This document shows, in pieces, positions 45,208 through 55,004 of a stretch of DNA of 64,000 nucleotides; within the stretch, counting starts at the first letter, position 1; each line of letters begins with the position of its first letter. Origin of the DNA: Candidatus Contendibacter sp. Lineage in GTDB: Bacteria > Pseudomonadota > Gammaproteobacteria > Competibacterales > Competibacteraceae. The position numbers and the translations under genes were made by a program. Under the pieces are notes generated by a model. It had not been told where the DNA came from, made no database searches, and worked only from the letters and a program-made list of their open reading frames with translations. The stretch spans positions 23,054-87,053 of the forward strand of contig JARSSO010000031.1 in NCBI GenBank assembly GCA_029624765.1, in the 5' to 3' direction.

Positions 45208-48200
45208 TCACGCTCCCACAGCGAGGCCGGTCTTTTCGGTGTCGTGCCGGGCGGCGGCGCGGGCCTTGGCTTGCAGATCCTGCAAGGCCCGCCGGTAATC
45301 CAGCGGCATGATCTTGACGAATTTCGGCAGCAGCTCGCGCCAGTGCTCCAGAACTCGGCGGGCAGGTTCACTGCCGGTATGGCGATGGTGGCGGGCGACC
45401 AGGACTCGCAAGCGCCGGGCATCGTGGCGCAGCGGGTCGTCGGGCAATTCGACCTGGGCCAGACTGCTCCAGTCGTCGCGCAAAACCCCGACGTTGAGAG
45501 TCTCCTCGACGTCGTTGAGCGGTTCCAGCGCGACCATGGCCTGGTTGGCGCGGCGGGAGAAGTCGCCGGTTTCGTCCAGGACGTAGGCGACGCCGCCGCT
45601 CATGCCGGCGGCGAAGTTGCGGCCGGTCGGCCCCAGGACCACCACGACGCCGCCGGTCATGTATTCGCAACCGTGATCGCCGACGCCCTCGACGACCGCC
45701 AGGGCGCCGGAGTTGCGCACGGCGAAACGTTCGCCAGCCACGCCCCGGAAGTAGCATTCGCCGGCGATGGCGCCATACAGCACGGTGTTGCCGACGATGA
45801 TGTTCTCCTCGGCGCGCAGGCGGCTGGCCGGGGAAGGCCGGACAACGATCCGGCCGCCGGACAGGCCCTTGCCGACATAGTCGTTGGCCTCGCCGTCGAG
45901 TTCCAGGGCGACGCCCCGCGCCAGGAAGGCGCCGAAGCTTTGACCGGCACTGCCGGCCAGACGAACGTGAATGGTGTCGGCGGGCAAACCGGCGTGACCG
46001 TAGCGGCGGGCGACTTGGCCGGACAGCATGGCTCCAACGGTGCGGTCGCTGTTGCGGACCGGGGTTTCGATCCGCACTGGTTGCCGCGCTTCCAGCGCCG
46101 GGCGGGCCTGGGCGATCAAGCGGTGATCCAGGGCGCCGCTCAGGCCGTGATCCTGCTCCTCGCAGTGGTAGATGGCGACACCGGGCGGGGCGGGGGGAAC
46201 GGCCAGCAGCCGGGTGAAGTCCAGCCCCCGCGCCTTCCAGTGATGGATGGCGCGGCGCATGTCGAGCCGGTCGGCCCGGCCGATCATCTCGTCGAAGGTG
46301 CGGAACCCAAGCTGGGCCATCAGCTCGCGGACTTCCTGCACCAGGAACGTGAAGAAGTTGATGATGTGCGCCGGCTGGCCGGGGAAGCGCTTGCGCAACT
46401 CGGGGTCCTGGGTGGCGACGCCGACCGGGCAGGTGTTGAGATGGCATTTGCGCATCATCAGGCAGCCGGCGGCGATCAGCGCTCCAGTGCCGAAACCGAA
46501 CTCGTCGGCGCCGAGCAAGGCCCCGATCACCACGTCACGCCCCGTGCGCAGGCCGCCGTCGACCTGGACAGCGATGCGGCCGCGCAAGTGGTTGCGCACC
46601 AGGGTTTGATGGGTCTCGGCCAGGCCGATTTCCCAGGGCGAGCCCGCGTTCTGAATCGAGGTGATCGGGCTGGCGCCGGTGCCGCCGTCCTCGCCGGAGA
46701 TGGTGACGTGGTCGGCGTGGGCCTTGGCGACGCCGGCGGCGACGGTGCCGACCCCGATCTCGGACACCAGCTTGACGCTGATGGCGGCCTTGGGGTTGAC
46801 GTTTTTCAGGTCGAAGATCAGTTGCGCCAGGTCCTCGATCGAGTAGATGTCGTGGTGCGGCGGCGGGGAGATCAGGCCGACACCGGGCGTGGAGTGGCGC
46901 ACCCGGGCAATCCAGTCGTTGACCTTGTGGCCGGGCAACTGGCCCCCCTCGCCGGGCTTGGCGCCCTGGGCCATCTTGATCTGGAGAGCGTCGGCGTTGA
47001 CCAGGTATTCGGCGGTGACGCCGAACCGGCCGGAGGCGACCTGCTTGATCGCCGAACGGATGGAGTCGCCGGTCTCCAGCGGGGTATAGCGAACCGGGTC
47101 CTCGCCTCCTTCGCCGGTATTGGACTTGGCGCCGAGGCGGTTCATGGCGATGGCGAGGGTGGTGTGGGCTTCCCAGGAAATCGAGCCGAACGACATCGCG
47201 CCGGTGGCGAGGCGCTTGACGATCTCGCTGGCCGGTTCCACTTCGTCCAGCGCGAGCGGCTGGTTGGTGAAGCGAAATTCGAACAGACCGCGGAGGTTGC
47301 GCAAGTGATCGCGCTGATCGTTCATCACCCGGCTGTAGTGCTTGAACTGTTCATAGTCGCCGGAGCGAACCGCGTGCTGCAACAGAGATACCGTTTCCGG
47401 GGTCCAGGCGTGACGTTCGCCGCGAATGCGGAAAGCCAGTTCGCCGCCAACGTCGAGCGCGTCCCGATAGAGGGGAGCGTCGCCGAAGGCCTGGTGGTGG
47501 CGGTTGACAGCCTCGCGCGCGATCTCGTCGAGCCCAACCCCTTCGATCACGCCCTGGGTGCCGGTGAAGTAACGGTTCAAAAATTCGTTGGCCAGACCCA
47601 CCGCCTCGAAAATCTGCGCGCCGCAATAGGACTGGTAGGTGGAGATGCCCATCTTGGACATGACCTTGAGAATACCCTTGGCGATGGCCTTGGTGTAGTG
47701 CTCGTGGGCGTCAGCCTCGGTCAGGGCCTGGGGGGCGCGGGACACGTTGGCCGACAGGGTATCGAACGCCAGCCAGGGATTGATCGCCTCGGCGCCGTAG
47801 CCGGCCAGCAGGCAGAAGTCGTGCACCCGCTTGGCCTCGCCGGTTTCAATCACCAGGCCGACCTCGGTGCGCAACCCGGCGCGGATCAGGTAATGGTGGA
47901 CGGCGGCGGTCGCGAGCAGGGCGGGGATGGCGATGTGGTCGGCGTCCAGACCCCTGTCGGAAAGGATCAGGATATTGTCGCCGCGCCGCACCACGTCGGC
48001 GGCTTCGCGACACAGATCGTCCAACGCCCGGGCCATGCCGTCGGCGCCGCGACCCACGGGATAGCAAATGCTCAGGGTGCGGGTGCGAAAAGCGCGATCC
48101 ACATGGTATTCGATGCGGCGAATCCGCTCCAGATCGACGTTGGCCAGGACCGGCCGCTTGACCTCCAGGCGTTTTTGGCTGCCGGCGCTGTGGGGATCAA

Positions 48201-49863
48201 GCAGATTCGGGCGGGGGCCGATGAAGGAGACCAGCGACATCACCAGTTCCTCGCGGATCGGGTCGATCGGCGGGTTGGTGACCTGGGCGAATTTCTGCTT
48301 GAAGTAGTCGTAAAGCAGCTTGGACCGGTCGGACAATACCGCCGGCGGGGTGTCGCGGCCCATCGAACTGACCGGGTCCTCCCCGGTCAACGCCATCGGG
48401 TTGAGAAAGGCGCGGATGTCTTCCTGGGTGTAGCCGAAGGCTTGCTGGCGGCGCAGCAGGGTGCGTGGGTCGGGCGCCATTGGGCCGATTTCGGTTGGCA
48501 GGTCCTGCAAGCGGATCTGGGTGGCGTCCAGCCAGGCCTGATAGGGTTCGGCGGACGCCAGTTGGGCCTTGATCTCGTCGTCGCCGACGATGCGGCCCTG
48601 CTCCAGGTCGATCAGCAGCATCTTGCCGGGTTGCAGCCGCCACTTCTTGACGATCTTCTCTTCCGGGATTGGCAGCACGCCCATTTCCGAGGCCATGATC
48701 ACCTGGTCGTCGTCGGTGACCAGATAACGGGCGGGGCGCAGGCCGTTGCGGTCCAGGGTCGCGCCGATCTGGCGGCCGTTGGTGAAGGCGATGGCGGCGG
48801 GTCCGTCCCACGGTTCGATCAGGGCGGCGTGGTATTCGTAGAAGGCGCGGCGCTGGGGGTCCATCAGCGGGTTGTCGGCCCAGGCTTCCGGCACCATCAG
48901 CATCATGGCGTGGGGCAGGGAATAGCCGGCGGCCAGCAACAGTTCCAGGGCGTTGTCGAAGGTGGCCGAGTCGGAGGCGCCGTCGCCGATCAGCGGCCAC
49001 AGCTTGTCCAGGTCCGCGCCGAGCCGGTCGGAGCGCATGTTGTGGCGGCGGGCCAGCATCCAGTTGATGTTGCCGCGCAGAGTGTTGATCTCGCCGTTAT
49101 GGCACAGGTAGCGGAACGGGTGAGCCAGCGCCCAGGAGGGGAAGGTGTTGGTGGAGAAGCGCTGATGGACCAGGGCCAGGGCCGATTCCAGCCGTTCGTC
49201 GCGCAGGTCGGGGTAGTACACGCCGAGGTTGCGCGCCAGGATCATGCCCTTGTACACCAGGGTCCGGGACGATAGGGATGCGATGTAAAACTGCTGGCTG
49301 CCGAGCAATTCCAGATCCCAGATGGCGTGATGGGTCTGCTTGCGGATGACGAACAGTTTGCGCTCGAAAGCGTCAGGGTCCGGGCAATTCGGGCCGCGCT
49401 GGACGAAGGCCTGACGCACCACCGGCTCGGACGAGCGCACGCTGCGACCCAGGCAGGAGTTGTCGGTAGGCACGTCGCGCCAGCCCAGGAAAATCTGGCC
49501 CTCGGCGGCGACGGTGCGTTCCAGGGCGGCTTCGCTTTGGGCGCGGGTACGGGCATCGCGGGGGAGGAAGACCATGCCGATCGCGTAGTCGCCGGGGGCG
49601 GGCAGGTCGATGCCGCGATCGGCGCATTCGGCGCGCAGGAAGGCGTCGGGAATCTGCACCAGGATACCGGCGCCGTCGCCGGCCAGTGGATCGGCGCCCA
49701 CCGCGCCGCGGTGGCTCAGGTTGGCCAGGATTTCCAGACCTTGGCGAACGGGTCGATGGCTTTTGCGGTTCTTGATGTCGACGACGAAACCGATACCGCA
49801 GGAATCATGTTCGTTGCGAGGGTCATAGAGTCCTTCGGAGGCGGGTAGGCGGGTCATGCTCAT
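45208..49863 (-). CDS. gltB: Glutamate synthase large subunit GltB
   Basis: 1551 residues. It converts glutamine and 2-oxoglutarate to two glutamates. The amidotransferase nucleophile is Cys22 ([13 protein letters not shown]), exposed after removal of a 21-residue propeptide. The FMN domain carries [18 protein letters not shown] and [20 protein letters not shown], the 3Fe-4S cysteines are in [14 protein letters not shown], and the C-terminal beta-helix (GXXGXXXG repeats) is intact. The ATG at 49863 has GAGGA 6 bases before it, better spaced than the ATG at 49869. It precedes gltD. No regulatory protein gene is adjacent. Confidence 0.96.
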   Translation of the reverse strand: MSMTRLPASEGLYDPRNEHDSCGIGFVVDIKNRKSHRPVRQGLEILANLSHRGAVGADPLAGDGAGILVQIPDAFLRAECADRGIDLPAPGDYAIGMVFLPRDARTRAQSEAALERTVAAEGQIFLGWRDVPTDNSCLGRSVRSSEPVVRQAFVQRGPNCPDPDAFERKLFVIRKQTHHAIWDLELLGSQQFYIASLSSRTLVYKGMILARNLGVYYPDLRDERLESALALVHQRFSTNTFPSWALAHPFRYLCHNGEINTLRGNINWMLARRHNMRSDRLGADLDKLWPLIGDGASDSATFDNALELLLAAGYSLPHAMMLMVPEAWADNPLMDPQRRAFYEYHAALIEPWDGPAAIAFTNGRQIGATLDRNGLRPARYLVTDDDQVIMASEMGVLPIPEEKIVKKWRLQPGKMLLIDLEQGRIVGDDEIKAQLASAEPYQAWLDATQIRLQDLPTEIGPMAPDPRTLLRRQQAFGYTQEDIRAFLNPMALTGEDPVSSMGRDTPPAVLSDRSKLLYDYFKQKFAQVTNPPIDPIREELVMSLVSFIGPRPNLLDPHSAGSQKRLEVKRPVLANVDLERIRRIEYHVDRAFRTRTLSICYPVGRGADGMARALDDLCREAADVVRRGDNILILSDRGLDADHIAIPALLATAAVHHYLIRAGLRTEVGLVIETGEAKRVHDFCLLAGYGAEAINPWLAFDTLSANVSRAPQALTEADAHEHYTKAIAKGILKVMSKMGISTYQSYCGAQIFEAVGLANEFLNRYFTGTQGVIEGVGLDEIAREAVNRHHQAFGDAPLYRDALDVGGELAFRIRGERHAWTPETVSLLQHAVRSGDYEQFKHYSRVMNDQRDHLRNLRGLFEFRFTNQPLALDEVEPASEIVKRLATGAMSFGSISWEAHTTLAIAMNRLGAKSNTGEGGEDPVRYTPLETGDSIRSAIKQVASGRFGVTAEYLVNADALQIKMAQGAKPGEGGQLPGHKVNDWIARVRHSTPGVGLISPPPHHDIYSIEDLAQLIFDLKNVNPKAAISVKLVSEIGVGTVAAGVAKAHADHVTISGEDGGTGASPITSIQNAGSPWEIGLAETHQTLVRNHLRGRIAVQVDGGLRTGRDVVIGALLGADEFGFGTGALIAAGCLMMRKCHLNTCPVGVATQDPELRKRFPGQPAHIINFFTFLVQEVRELMAQLGFRTFDEMIGRADRLDMRRAIHHWKARGLDFTRLLAVPPAPPGVAIYHCEEQDHGLSGALDHRLIAQARPALEARQPVRIETPVRNSDRTVGAMLSGQVARRYGHAGLPADTIHVRLAGSAGQSFGAFLARGVALELDGEANDYVGKGLSGGRIVVRPSPASRLRAEENIIVGNTVLYGAIAGECYFRGVAGERFAVRNSGALAVVEGVGDHGCEYMTGGVVVVLGPTGRNFAAGMSGGVAYVLDETGDFSRRANQAMVALEPLNDVEETLNVGVLRDDWSSLAQVELPDDPLRHDARRLRVLVARHHRHTGSEPARRVLEHWRELLPKFVKIMPLDYRRALQDLQAKARAAARHDTEKTGLAVGA

Positions 49864-50061
49864 GGTCATTCCTCAAAATAACAGCGGCTGGCGGCATCCT
49901 TGCCCGGACGGATCTCCAGCCGTTGACGGGGCCGGAGACCGTAACAATCCCGAAAATCACGAAATTCAATACTACCGACCCGATGACCGTTCGCGCAACC
50001 GCCATGGTGGCCGATCGAATCGAACCGGCGTCGAAATCGGTGACCGACATGAAGACTATTT

Positions 50062-51159
50062 TCAAACGATATTGTGGCTGCACGGCACGCAGAACGGTTG
50101 CATCGGGACACCGAGCCGCTCGGTCAGCTCGATGGCGCGTTCACGCACCGATTCCATGCCTTCGACCGTGGGTTCGGGGTAGCGGGCGAGGAATATCCCA
50201 GGGTCGGCGGTGAAGGGGCTCAGTTCCACCAGCACGCCGCGCCGGGCGAGGGCGTCCACCGCTTGCAGGGTGTCCTCCTCCGGCTCCAGCCCGAGGAGCA
50301 GAACCGAACGCACCTTGCCCGGCCCGAAGTGCTCGACGGCCAGCTCCATGAACAGCAGGTAGTTTTCCCGGCCGATGGCATCCTTTTCCGGGATGTGGCG
50401 TTGACGAGCGGCAGGGTCGTTGAGCTCCAGATTCACCGACAGGGCGTCGAAACCCCATGCTCGCAGGCGCTGGACGAAGTTGCCGTAGGTACGCCGGGTG
50501 TGTCGACCGGGGTGGAGGGCGCGGGGAGCCAGCATCAGGTCCCATTTGAGCGTTGGGAATCGGCTTGGCAGGCTCGCGTAGACCTGGTTGAGGAAGGTGT
50601 ATTCTCGTTCCTCGGCGCGAGGGGTGCCGCCGCTGATCAGGACGTGAGGATGGGGCAGGATGCGGTCTGCCAGGGCGATGTCCAGCGCCTCGGCCAATTC
50701 CTCGACCGTATTTTGGCGATAGGCCAGCGGTGGATAGTTGCAAAACTGGCAGTGATAAGCACAGCCGTGCAGCGGCGTCAGCCGGACCCGGTCGGCGTGG
50801 GTCATGGCCACCATGCGGATGGACTTGCCGCTGCGCAGGCGACGGCTTTCCAGGGCGTATTGGGGGGGCGGCAACACGTCGACCGGGATGGCTCCAGCGT
50901 GGCTGCGCAGCACGAATCTCACGCCGTCGTGATCGAGGGGCAAATGCTCCGGGTGGTCGGGCCGCAGCCGGGCGTTGGCGTAAAGATCGCCCGGCAAGCG
51001 TAGAATCAGCCCGCTGGTGGTCGGGTAGTCACGCACCACCACCTTGCCTCCCCGGTTGATCGGCAAGGTGGCGAGGGCGGCGTCGCTGGGGAAGATCCCG
51101 TGGCACAGAACCTCGAACTTGAGGCGCGGAGACGCGGGATCTTTCACGAGATTACCCAA
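50062..51159 (-). CDS. Radical SAM protein, last gene of the nine-gene operon
   Basis: 365 residues if the TTG at 51159 is used; GTG at 51147 is the alternative, and no suitable ATG exists. The radical SAM cluster motif is Cys133-x3-Cys137-x2-Cys140 (LHGCAYHCQFCNYPP), with HVLISGGTPRAEERE as the SAM-binding GGTP-like motif. The first 130 residues are an uncommon N-terminal domain, and the C-terminus ends with a CxxC (QPFCVPCSHNIV) that could bind metal. The start lies 8 bp inside the end of the toroid-like gene, so translation is probably coupled. The reaction is not predictable; the SPASM/Twitch type is not evident. Confidence 0.82.
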   Translation of the reverse strand: MGNLVKDPASPRLKFEVLCHGIFPSDAALATLPINRGGKVVVRDYPTTSGLILRLPGDLYANARLRPDHPEHLPLDHDGVRFVLRSHAGAIPVDVLPPPQYALESRRLRSGKSIRMVAMTHADRVRLTPLHGCAYHCQFCNYPPLAYRQNTVEELAEALDIALADRILPHPHVLISGGTPRAEEREYTFLNQVYASLPSRFPTLKWDLMLAPRALHPGRHTRRTYGNFVQRLRAWGFDALSVNLELNDPAARQRHIPEKDAIGRENYLLFMELAVEHFGPGKVRSVLLLGLEPEEDTLQAVDALARRGVLVELSPFTADPGIFLARYPEPTVEGMESVRERAIELTERLGVPMQPFCVPCSHNIV

Positions 51160-52837
51160 TCAGGTGCCGCGCCGCGATCAGATAGTGCTGTAAAACCTGC
51201 ATCGCCATGGCGGTGGCCGCCGCGAGAGGCATGCCGGCTACCGGCTCGTTCCAGTGGCCGTGTTCCGGGTGCTGTTCGCGGAGGATTTCGCCGATGGTCC
51301 GCTCCAGGCGCCGCCACAAGCCAGGTCCGAATTCCACCGGCAACCCGCCATCACCGCTGCGTCCTTCGTTGAACAGGTCCAGCAAAAAGATCGCCAGGGT
51401 CACGTCGTAACGGTTGGACCATTTGCCGAAGTTGTCGTGCAGCCGCTCGTCGAGGGGCACGCGGAACTCGAACTCGGCGATGCGCCGGTAGTCCGGCTCC
51501 CAGTGGATATTGGCCAAATCGAGCAGGTCGGCGAGACGGGGGGCGATGGCGCCGCGCAGGTCGGGCAGCCCCCGGTAGAGGGCGAGCAGTCCGGCGCCGG
51601 TCCAGACGCTGGCGCGCAGGATGTCCCGCGAGGCGTAATCCTCGACCCGATCACCGAAGAACGGTAACCAAACCTGTCGTCCCTGAAAATTCACCGCCCG
51701 CTCCCGCAAAAACGCCCACGCCCGGCGGAGCGCCGCCTCGACCGCCGCGCGCAGTTCCGGGCGTTCCCGTTCCTCGAAAACTTCGGAAAGCAGGACAAGG
51801 CGGAGCGCCAAGAGGGTTTGGCCGGTGGTGAACTCGTGGGCCGGAACCGGAGGCTGGTCGCCGGGGTAGCGGTAAATTCCCCAGCCGCCCGCAGGCAGTT
51901 GCGTCCGCAGCAAAAATTCGATCCCGTCCAGCAAGGCTTCGCCGACAGCGGATCGGGGGCAGTGAAAGGGACCGTAGCTGGTGGCTAGGCGGTCGTATTG
52001 ATCGTGGACCGAGCCCAGGGCCAGCACCGCGTCCCAAGTGGCGTCCACGGTGGGGTAAACGGCTTCGGGCTGGTCGTCGAAGGGCCAGAAGCCCCCGCGA
52101 TGCCAGTTCCGGGCGGCTTCGTCCCAGCCGGGCGGCGCGTCCGGTTCCGCACGGCAGGCCAGCAACCAGCGCAGCAGGCTATCCAGAGCCGGGCCGGGCG
52201 CATTTTTCGCTCTTTCGATGGAGTGCGGAAAGTAATGGCTGTCGGCCAACGCGCCCAGCGCGTCGCCGATGCCGGTGATCGCCCGGACGAAGCCCAGCGG
52301 CGCGTCTTCTCCACCCTGGCATTGCCAGAAGGCCGGCATGGCCTCCAACTGGTTCGCCGGATCGCGGGCATGGTCTGCGGTCCACAGCAACCAGCCGTAA
52401 CCCTTGTAGATGGCTTCGCCGAGATTTCGTACTGTCCAAAGCGTGTCGACCACGGGAAAGAACAGCCCATCGATTTCCGCCAGCGTCCAGGCAACCGCGC
52501 CCAGGGATTTGGGCAAACGCCGCCCGGCGGCGGGAAACGCCGTCAAGGGCAGGGTTGCGCGGAGACAGTAGCGTCCCTCGCGCTCTTCCAGCAAGGGGAT
52601 GGAAGCCAGCAGTTCCCAAAGTCGATTGCGGGGTCGCAAACCTCCAAATTCCTCCACCCGCAACAGGATGTCATCGCGGCTCAGGCCCTGGTCTCGAAGC
52701 TCTGGGGCCCGCAACAGTTTTTCGATGGCCTGGCGCTTGAACAGGCGGTCGTTGATGTTCTCCGCGTCGGTGAGCAGGGCAAACAACAGATGGCCCCGCC
52801 ACGCTTCCGGTATCGAGGTATTCGTTAAACCGAGCAT
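51152..52837 (-). CDS. Alpha/alpha-toroid-like protein, function unknown
   Basis: 561 residues. I do not recognise a named family. It is mostly helical with recurring Trp/Gly-rich segments: AIYKGYGWLLWTADHARD, NWHRGGFWPFDDQPEAVYPT, LRTQLPAGGWGIYRYPGDQP (similar to the QW motifs of terpene-cyclase/prenyltransferase toroids) and EQHPEHGHWNEPVAG near the end. The repeats and the Trp-Gly motifs suggest an alpha/alpha barrel like that of squalene cyclases, glycoside hydrolases or lanthionine cyclases; no catalytic set can be assigned. The ATG at 52837 follows AGGAGG by 5 bases. Confidence 0.72.
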   Translation of the reverse strand: MLGLTNTSIPEAWRGHLLFALLTDAENINDRLFKRQAIEKLLRAPELRDQGLSRDDILLRVEEFGGLRPRNRLWELLASIPLLEEREGRYCLRATLPLTAFPAAGRRLPKSLGAVAWTLAEIDGLFFPVVDTLWTVRNLGEAIYKGYGWLLWTADHARDPANQLEAMPAFWQCQGGEDAPLGFVRAITGIGDALGALADSHYFPHSIERAKNAPGPALDSLLRWLLACRAEPDAPPGWDEAARNWHRGGFWPFDDQPEAVYPTVDATWDAVLALGSVHDQYDRLATSYGPFHCPRSAVGEALLDGIEFLLRTQLPAGGWGIYRYPGDQPPVPAHEFTTGQTLLALRLVLLSEVFEERERPELRAAVEAALRRAWAFLRERAVNFQGRQVWLPFFGDRVEDYASRDILRASVWTGAGLLALYRGLPDLRGAIAPRLADLLDLANIHWEPDYRRIAEFEFRVPLDERLHDNFGKWSNRYDVTLAIFLLDLFNEGRSGDGGLPVEFGPGLWRRLERTIGEILREQHPEHGHWNEPVAGMPLAAATAMAMQVLQHYLIAARHLIG

Positions 52838-52846
52838 CGCGCCCTC

Positions 52847-53872
52847 CTATCCTTCGGCCATCAGCGTCAACATCAGCGACGGGTAGTAGGGGCCGGGCCA
52901 ACGAACGAAACGGCCATCGGCGTCCAAACCGGGAATGCCGCGCGAGAGCAGGAGTCCCTGCAAACCGAAGGGGTCGATGATCTCCTCGCGAAACTCGGCC
53001 CAATCGCCATAGCCGGCGGGCCCGCCGATCAGGAGCATCTCGGCTTGGTCGAAGCCCTGCTCCAGATCGGCGCCGCGCGGATGGTGCTCCGCCAGATAAT
53101 CGAGGAAACGGTTGAGGAAATTCTCTTGGCGGTCGGTGGTCAGGGTGGGATCGAAGCTGTCTTGAACGTATCGCTTGGCCAACTCGACGGTCAGCCAGCA
53201 AGGTTGCCGGTCGCCGGGCAGGGTGCGAACTAGGCTTTCCAGGAAGGTCAGGATAGCGCGGAAGCTGTTGACGTGAGCCGCGCCGTCGGGCACCAGGATG
53301 TCGTACAGGGCCGGCTCGATGATCTCCTCGGGCCGGCGCTTCAGATACTCTCTGATGCGCTGTTGGAGCACCCCCTGCAAAAAGGGTCGATCCAGGGGTT
53401 CGAAGGTTTGCAGAAACCGATGCTTGGGCAAATGGCGCAGCAGGTTCGGGTTGCGCAGGGTGTAATCGCCCAGGATCAGACTCACCCGCTGGCTGTTCCG
53501 CAGGTGTTGGCCGATCAGGGCGATGCCGCGATCCAGGTCAGCCCATGTGGTCTTGATGTCGCCCTCGTCGACGAACAGTACTTCGCCCTTGGCCTGCTGG
53601 AGGTCGCGCTCGTCCACTTCCCCGACCAGCAGGGGTTTGGCGCGGCCTTCCAAGCCAAGCAGAGCAGCCATCTGGTCGATGAAAAAAGTCTTGCCGGTAC
53701 CCATCGGCGCGGAGATCAGCACCGCGCCACCCAGCAGGGGCGAACGGTCGGCGAAGAGGCTCTTCATTTCCTGTTTGGAAGCGACCCGGTTGTAAAAAGG
53801 GGTCACGTAGGCGCGGCTGCTGGCGAAAAGCTGGCGCGCGACCCGCTTGATCTCCTGATTGGTGGTTGGCAT
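52847..53872 (-). CDS. P-loop ATPase of the nine-gene operon
   Basis: 341 residues. Walker A is SAPMGTGKTFF (Lys61), Walker B is GEVLFVDEGDIKTT, and a sensor-like SLILGDYTLRN and RFLQTFEPLDRPFLQG follow, in keeping with an AAA+/STAND-type ATPase. The C-terminal 120 residues include LNRFLDYLAEHHPRGADLEQ and a Tyr/Pro-rich end. The gene lies 4 bp from the degenerate-P-loop gene upstream and 9 bp from the toroid-like gene downstream. It may form a hetero-oligomer with its neighbour. Confidence 0.78.
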   Translation of the reverse strand: MPTTNQEIKRVARQLFASSRAYVTPFYNRVASKQEMKSLFADRSPLLGGAVLISAPMGTGKTFFIDQMAALLGLEGRAKPLLVGEVDERDLQQAKGEVLFVDEGDIKTTWADLDRGIALIGQHLRNSQRVSLILGDYTLRNPNLLRHLPKHRFLQTFEPLDRPFLQGVLQQRIREYLKRRPEEIIEPALYDILVPDGAAHVNSFRAILTFLESLVRTLPGDRQPCWLTVELAKRYVQDSFDPTLTTDRQENFLNRFLDYLAEHHPRGADLEQGFDQAEMLLIGGPAGYGDWAEFREEIIDPFGLQGLLLSRGIPGLDADGRFVRWPGPYYPSLMLTLMAEG

Positions 53873-53876
53873 GGCG

Positions 53877-54977
53877 TCAGTCCATCCTGGATTTGCGTTC
53901 GAACTTTTTTCGGGGCGGCGTCACCGCTGGGGCAGCAGTCGCGGGAGGCGAGGAGGCGGGAGTCGGCTCCAGCAAAAAGGGAACGTCGGCCTCGGCGCAG
54001 TCCAGGCGTTGCAGCATGGCGGTCTTGACTCGTTCCGCGACTTCACCCAAGGCGGCGGCGCCCCGCCAAGCGTCTTGCACGAAACGCTCGGCGAAGACCG
54101 CGTCGAGTCCCACCTGGTTGCGCCCGCGAAAGCCCGGCACGTTCGGGGTATAGCGCTTGAGCAGCATGGCGTAGATCTGGGCGGCGGTGTAGCGCGGATA
54201 GCGCAGGGCATTGAACGGACGCTGAAAGTCGCGTTCGATTTCCACCTTTTGCAAAGGGGTGCAGAAATAGACCTCGCGCAAGGCGGCGAATTCGACCCCG
54301 CCGCGCTCGTGGCTGGCCTTGATCGAGCGCACCAGATCGCGCAACGGTTGGGGCAGAACGTCGCGGGGGAAATGAAAGTACAAGGCGGTCTGGATGCGAA
54401 AATTGCGCAACAGATAATTGAGCAGATCGGGCAAACTACCCTTGAGCCAGGGGAACTGGATCGGCAGCTTGCGAAAAGCGGGCGGGCGGTCGAAGAGAAA
54501 CGCGCGCATCCGCGATTTGTAGCTTGGCAGATCGGTGGCGTACTCGAAGTGGATACACTCGAAGTAGTAGTCCCGATTGAGGGATTGCTCCCAGGGATTG
54601 TCGACGAGGAGGCCGATCATCTGGCGCTTGATTTCCTCTTCAAAACCGTCCAGGGTGATCGGGTCCTTGCCGAACAGACGCTCCAGGTCGATGGAGATCG
54701 GCAACAGCAATCGTTCCATGGCTCGATCCCTGGCTTCCCCGAGCATGTAGCGAAACAGGCTGGTGCAACCCCAACCCGGTTCCACCACCACCTGAGTGAG
54801 CTGGTGGCTGCCCAGGCTGGCGCGCAGTTCCTCGATCTGTCCGGGGTCCAGGACCATCAGGGAGGACAGTTCCCGATCTGGGATCGGCGGCAGGGTGGGA
54901 AACTCCGGGTCCAGCCCGACCAGGCTGCGCCAGAACACCAGATTTTTCTCGGCCCGGTTTTCTTCGGCCTTGCTCAT
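53877..54977 (-). CDS. Degenerate P-loop (inactive NTPase-like) protein
   Basis: 366 residues. VVVEPGWGCTSLFRYML (residues 63-79) has the shape of a Walker A strand-loop-helix, but the conserved Lys is Cys71 (GWGCTS), so ATP hydrolysis is unlikely. ITLDGFEEEIKRQMIGLLVD and several aromatic-rich segments follow; the last 28 residues are a Pro/Ala linker ending in basic KKFERKSRMD. It is 27 bp after the STAND-like gene and 4 bp before an intact P-loop ATPase. A pseudo-ATPase adaptor or regulatory subunit is my inference; no family name is offered. Confidence 0.7.
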   Translation of the reverse strand: MSKAEENRAEKNLVFWRSLVGLDPEFPTLPPIPDRELSSLMVLDPGQIEELRASLGSHQLTQVVVEPGWGCTSLFRYMLGEARDRAMERLLLPISIDLERLFGKDPITLDGFEEEIKRQMIGLLVDNPWEQSLNRDYYFECIHFEYATDLPSYKSRMRAFLFDRPPAFRKLPIQFPWLKGSLPDLLNYLLRNFRIQTALYFHFPRDVLPQPLRDLVRSIKASHERGGVEFAALREVYFCTPLQKVEIERDFQRPFNALRYPRYTAAQIYAMLLKRYTPNVPGFRGRNQVGLDAVFAERFVQDAWRGAAALGEVAERVKTAMLQRLDCAEADVPFLLEPTPASSPPATAAPAVTPPRKKFERKSRMD

Positions 54978-55004
54978 GTATTGCTCTCATTTCCTCTTGC
55001 TTTT

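Noticed and set aside
45244..49275. 1343-codon plus frame opposite gltB
   Set aside because: Antisense of an intact, motif-rich gltB; composition is repetitive Gly/Ala/Val with no domain.
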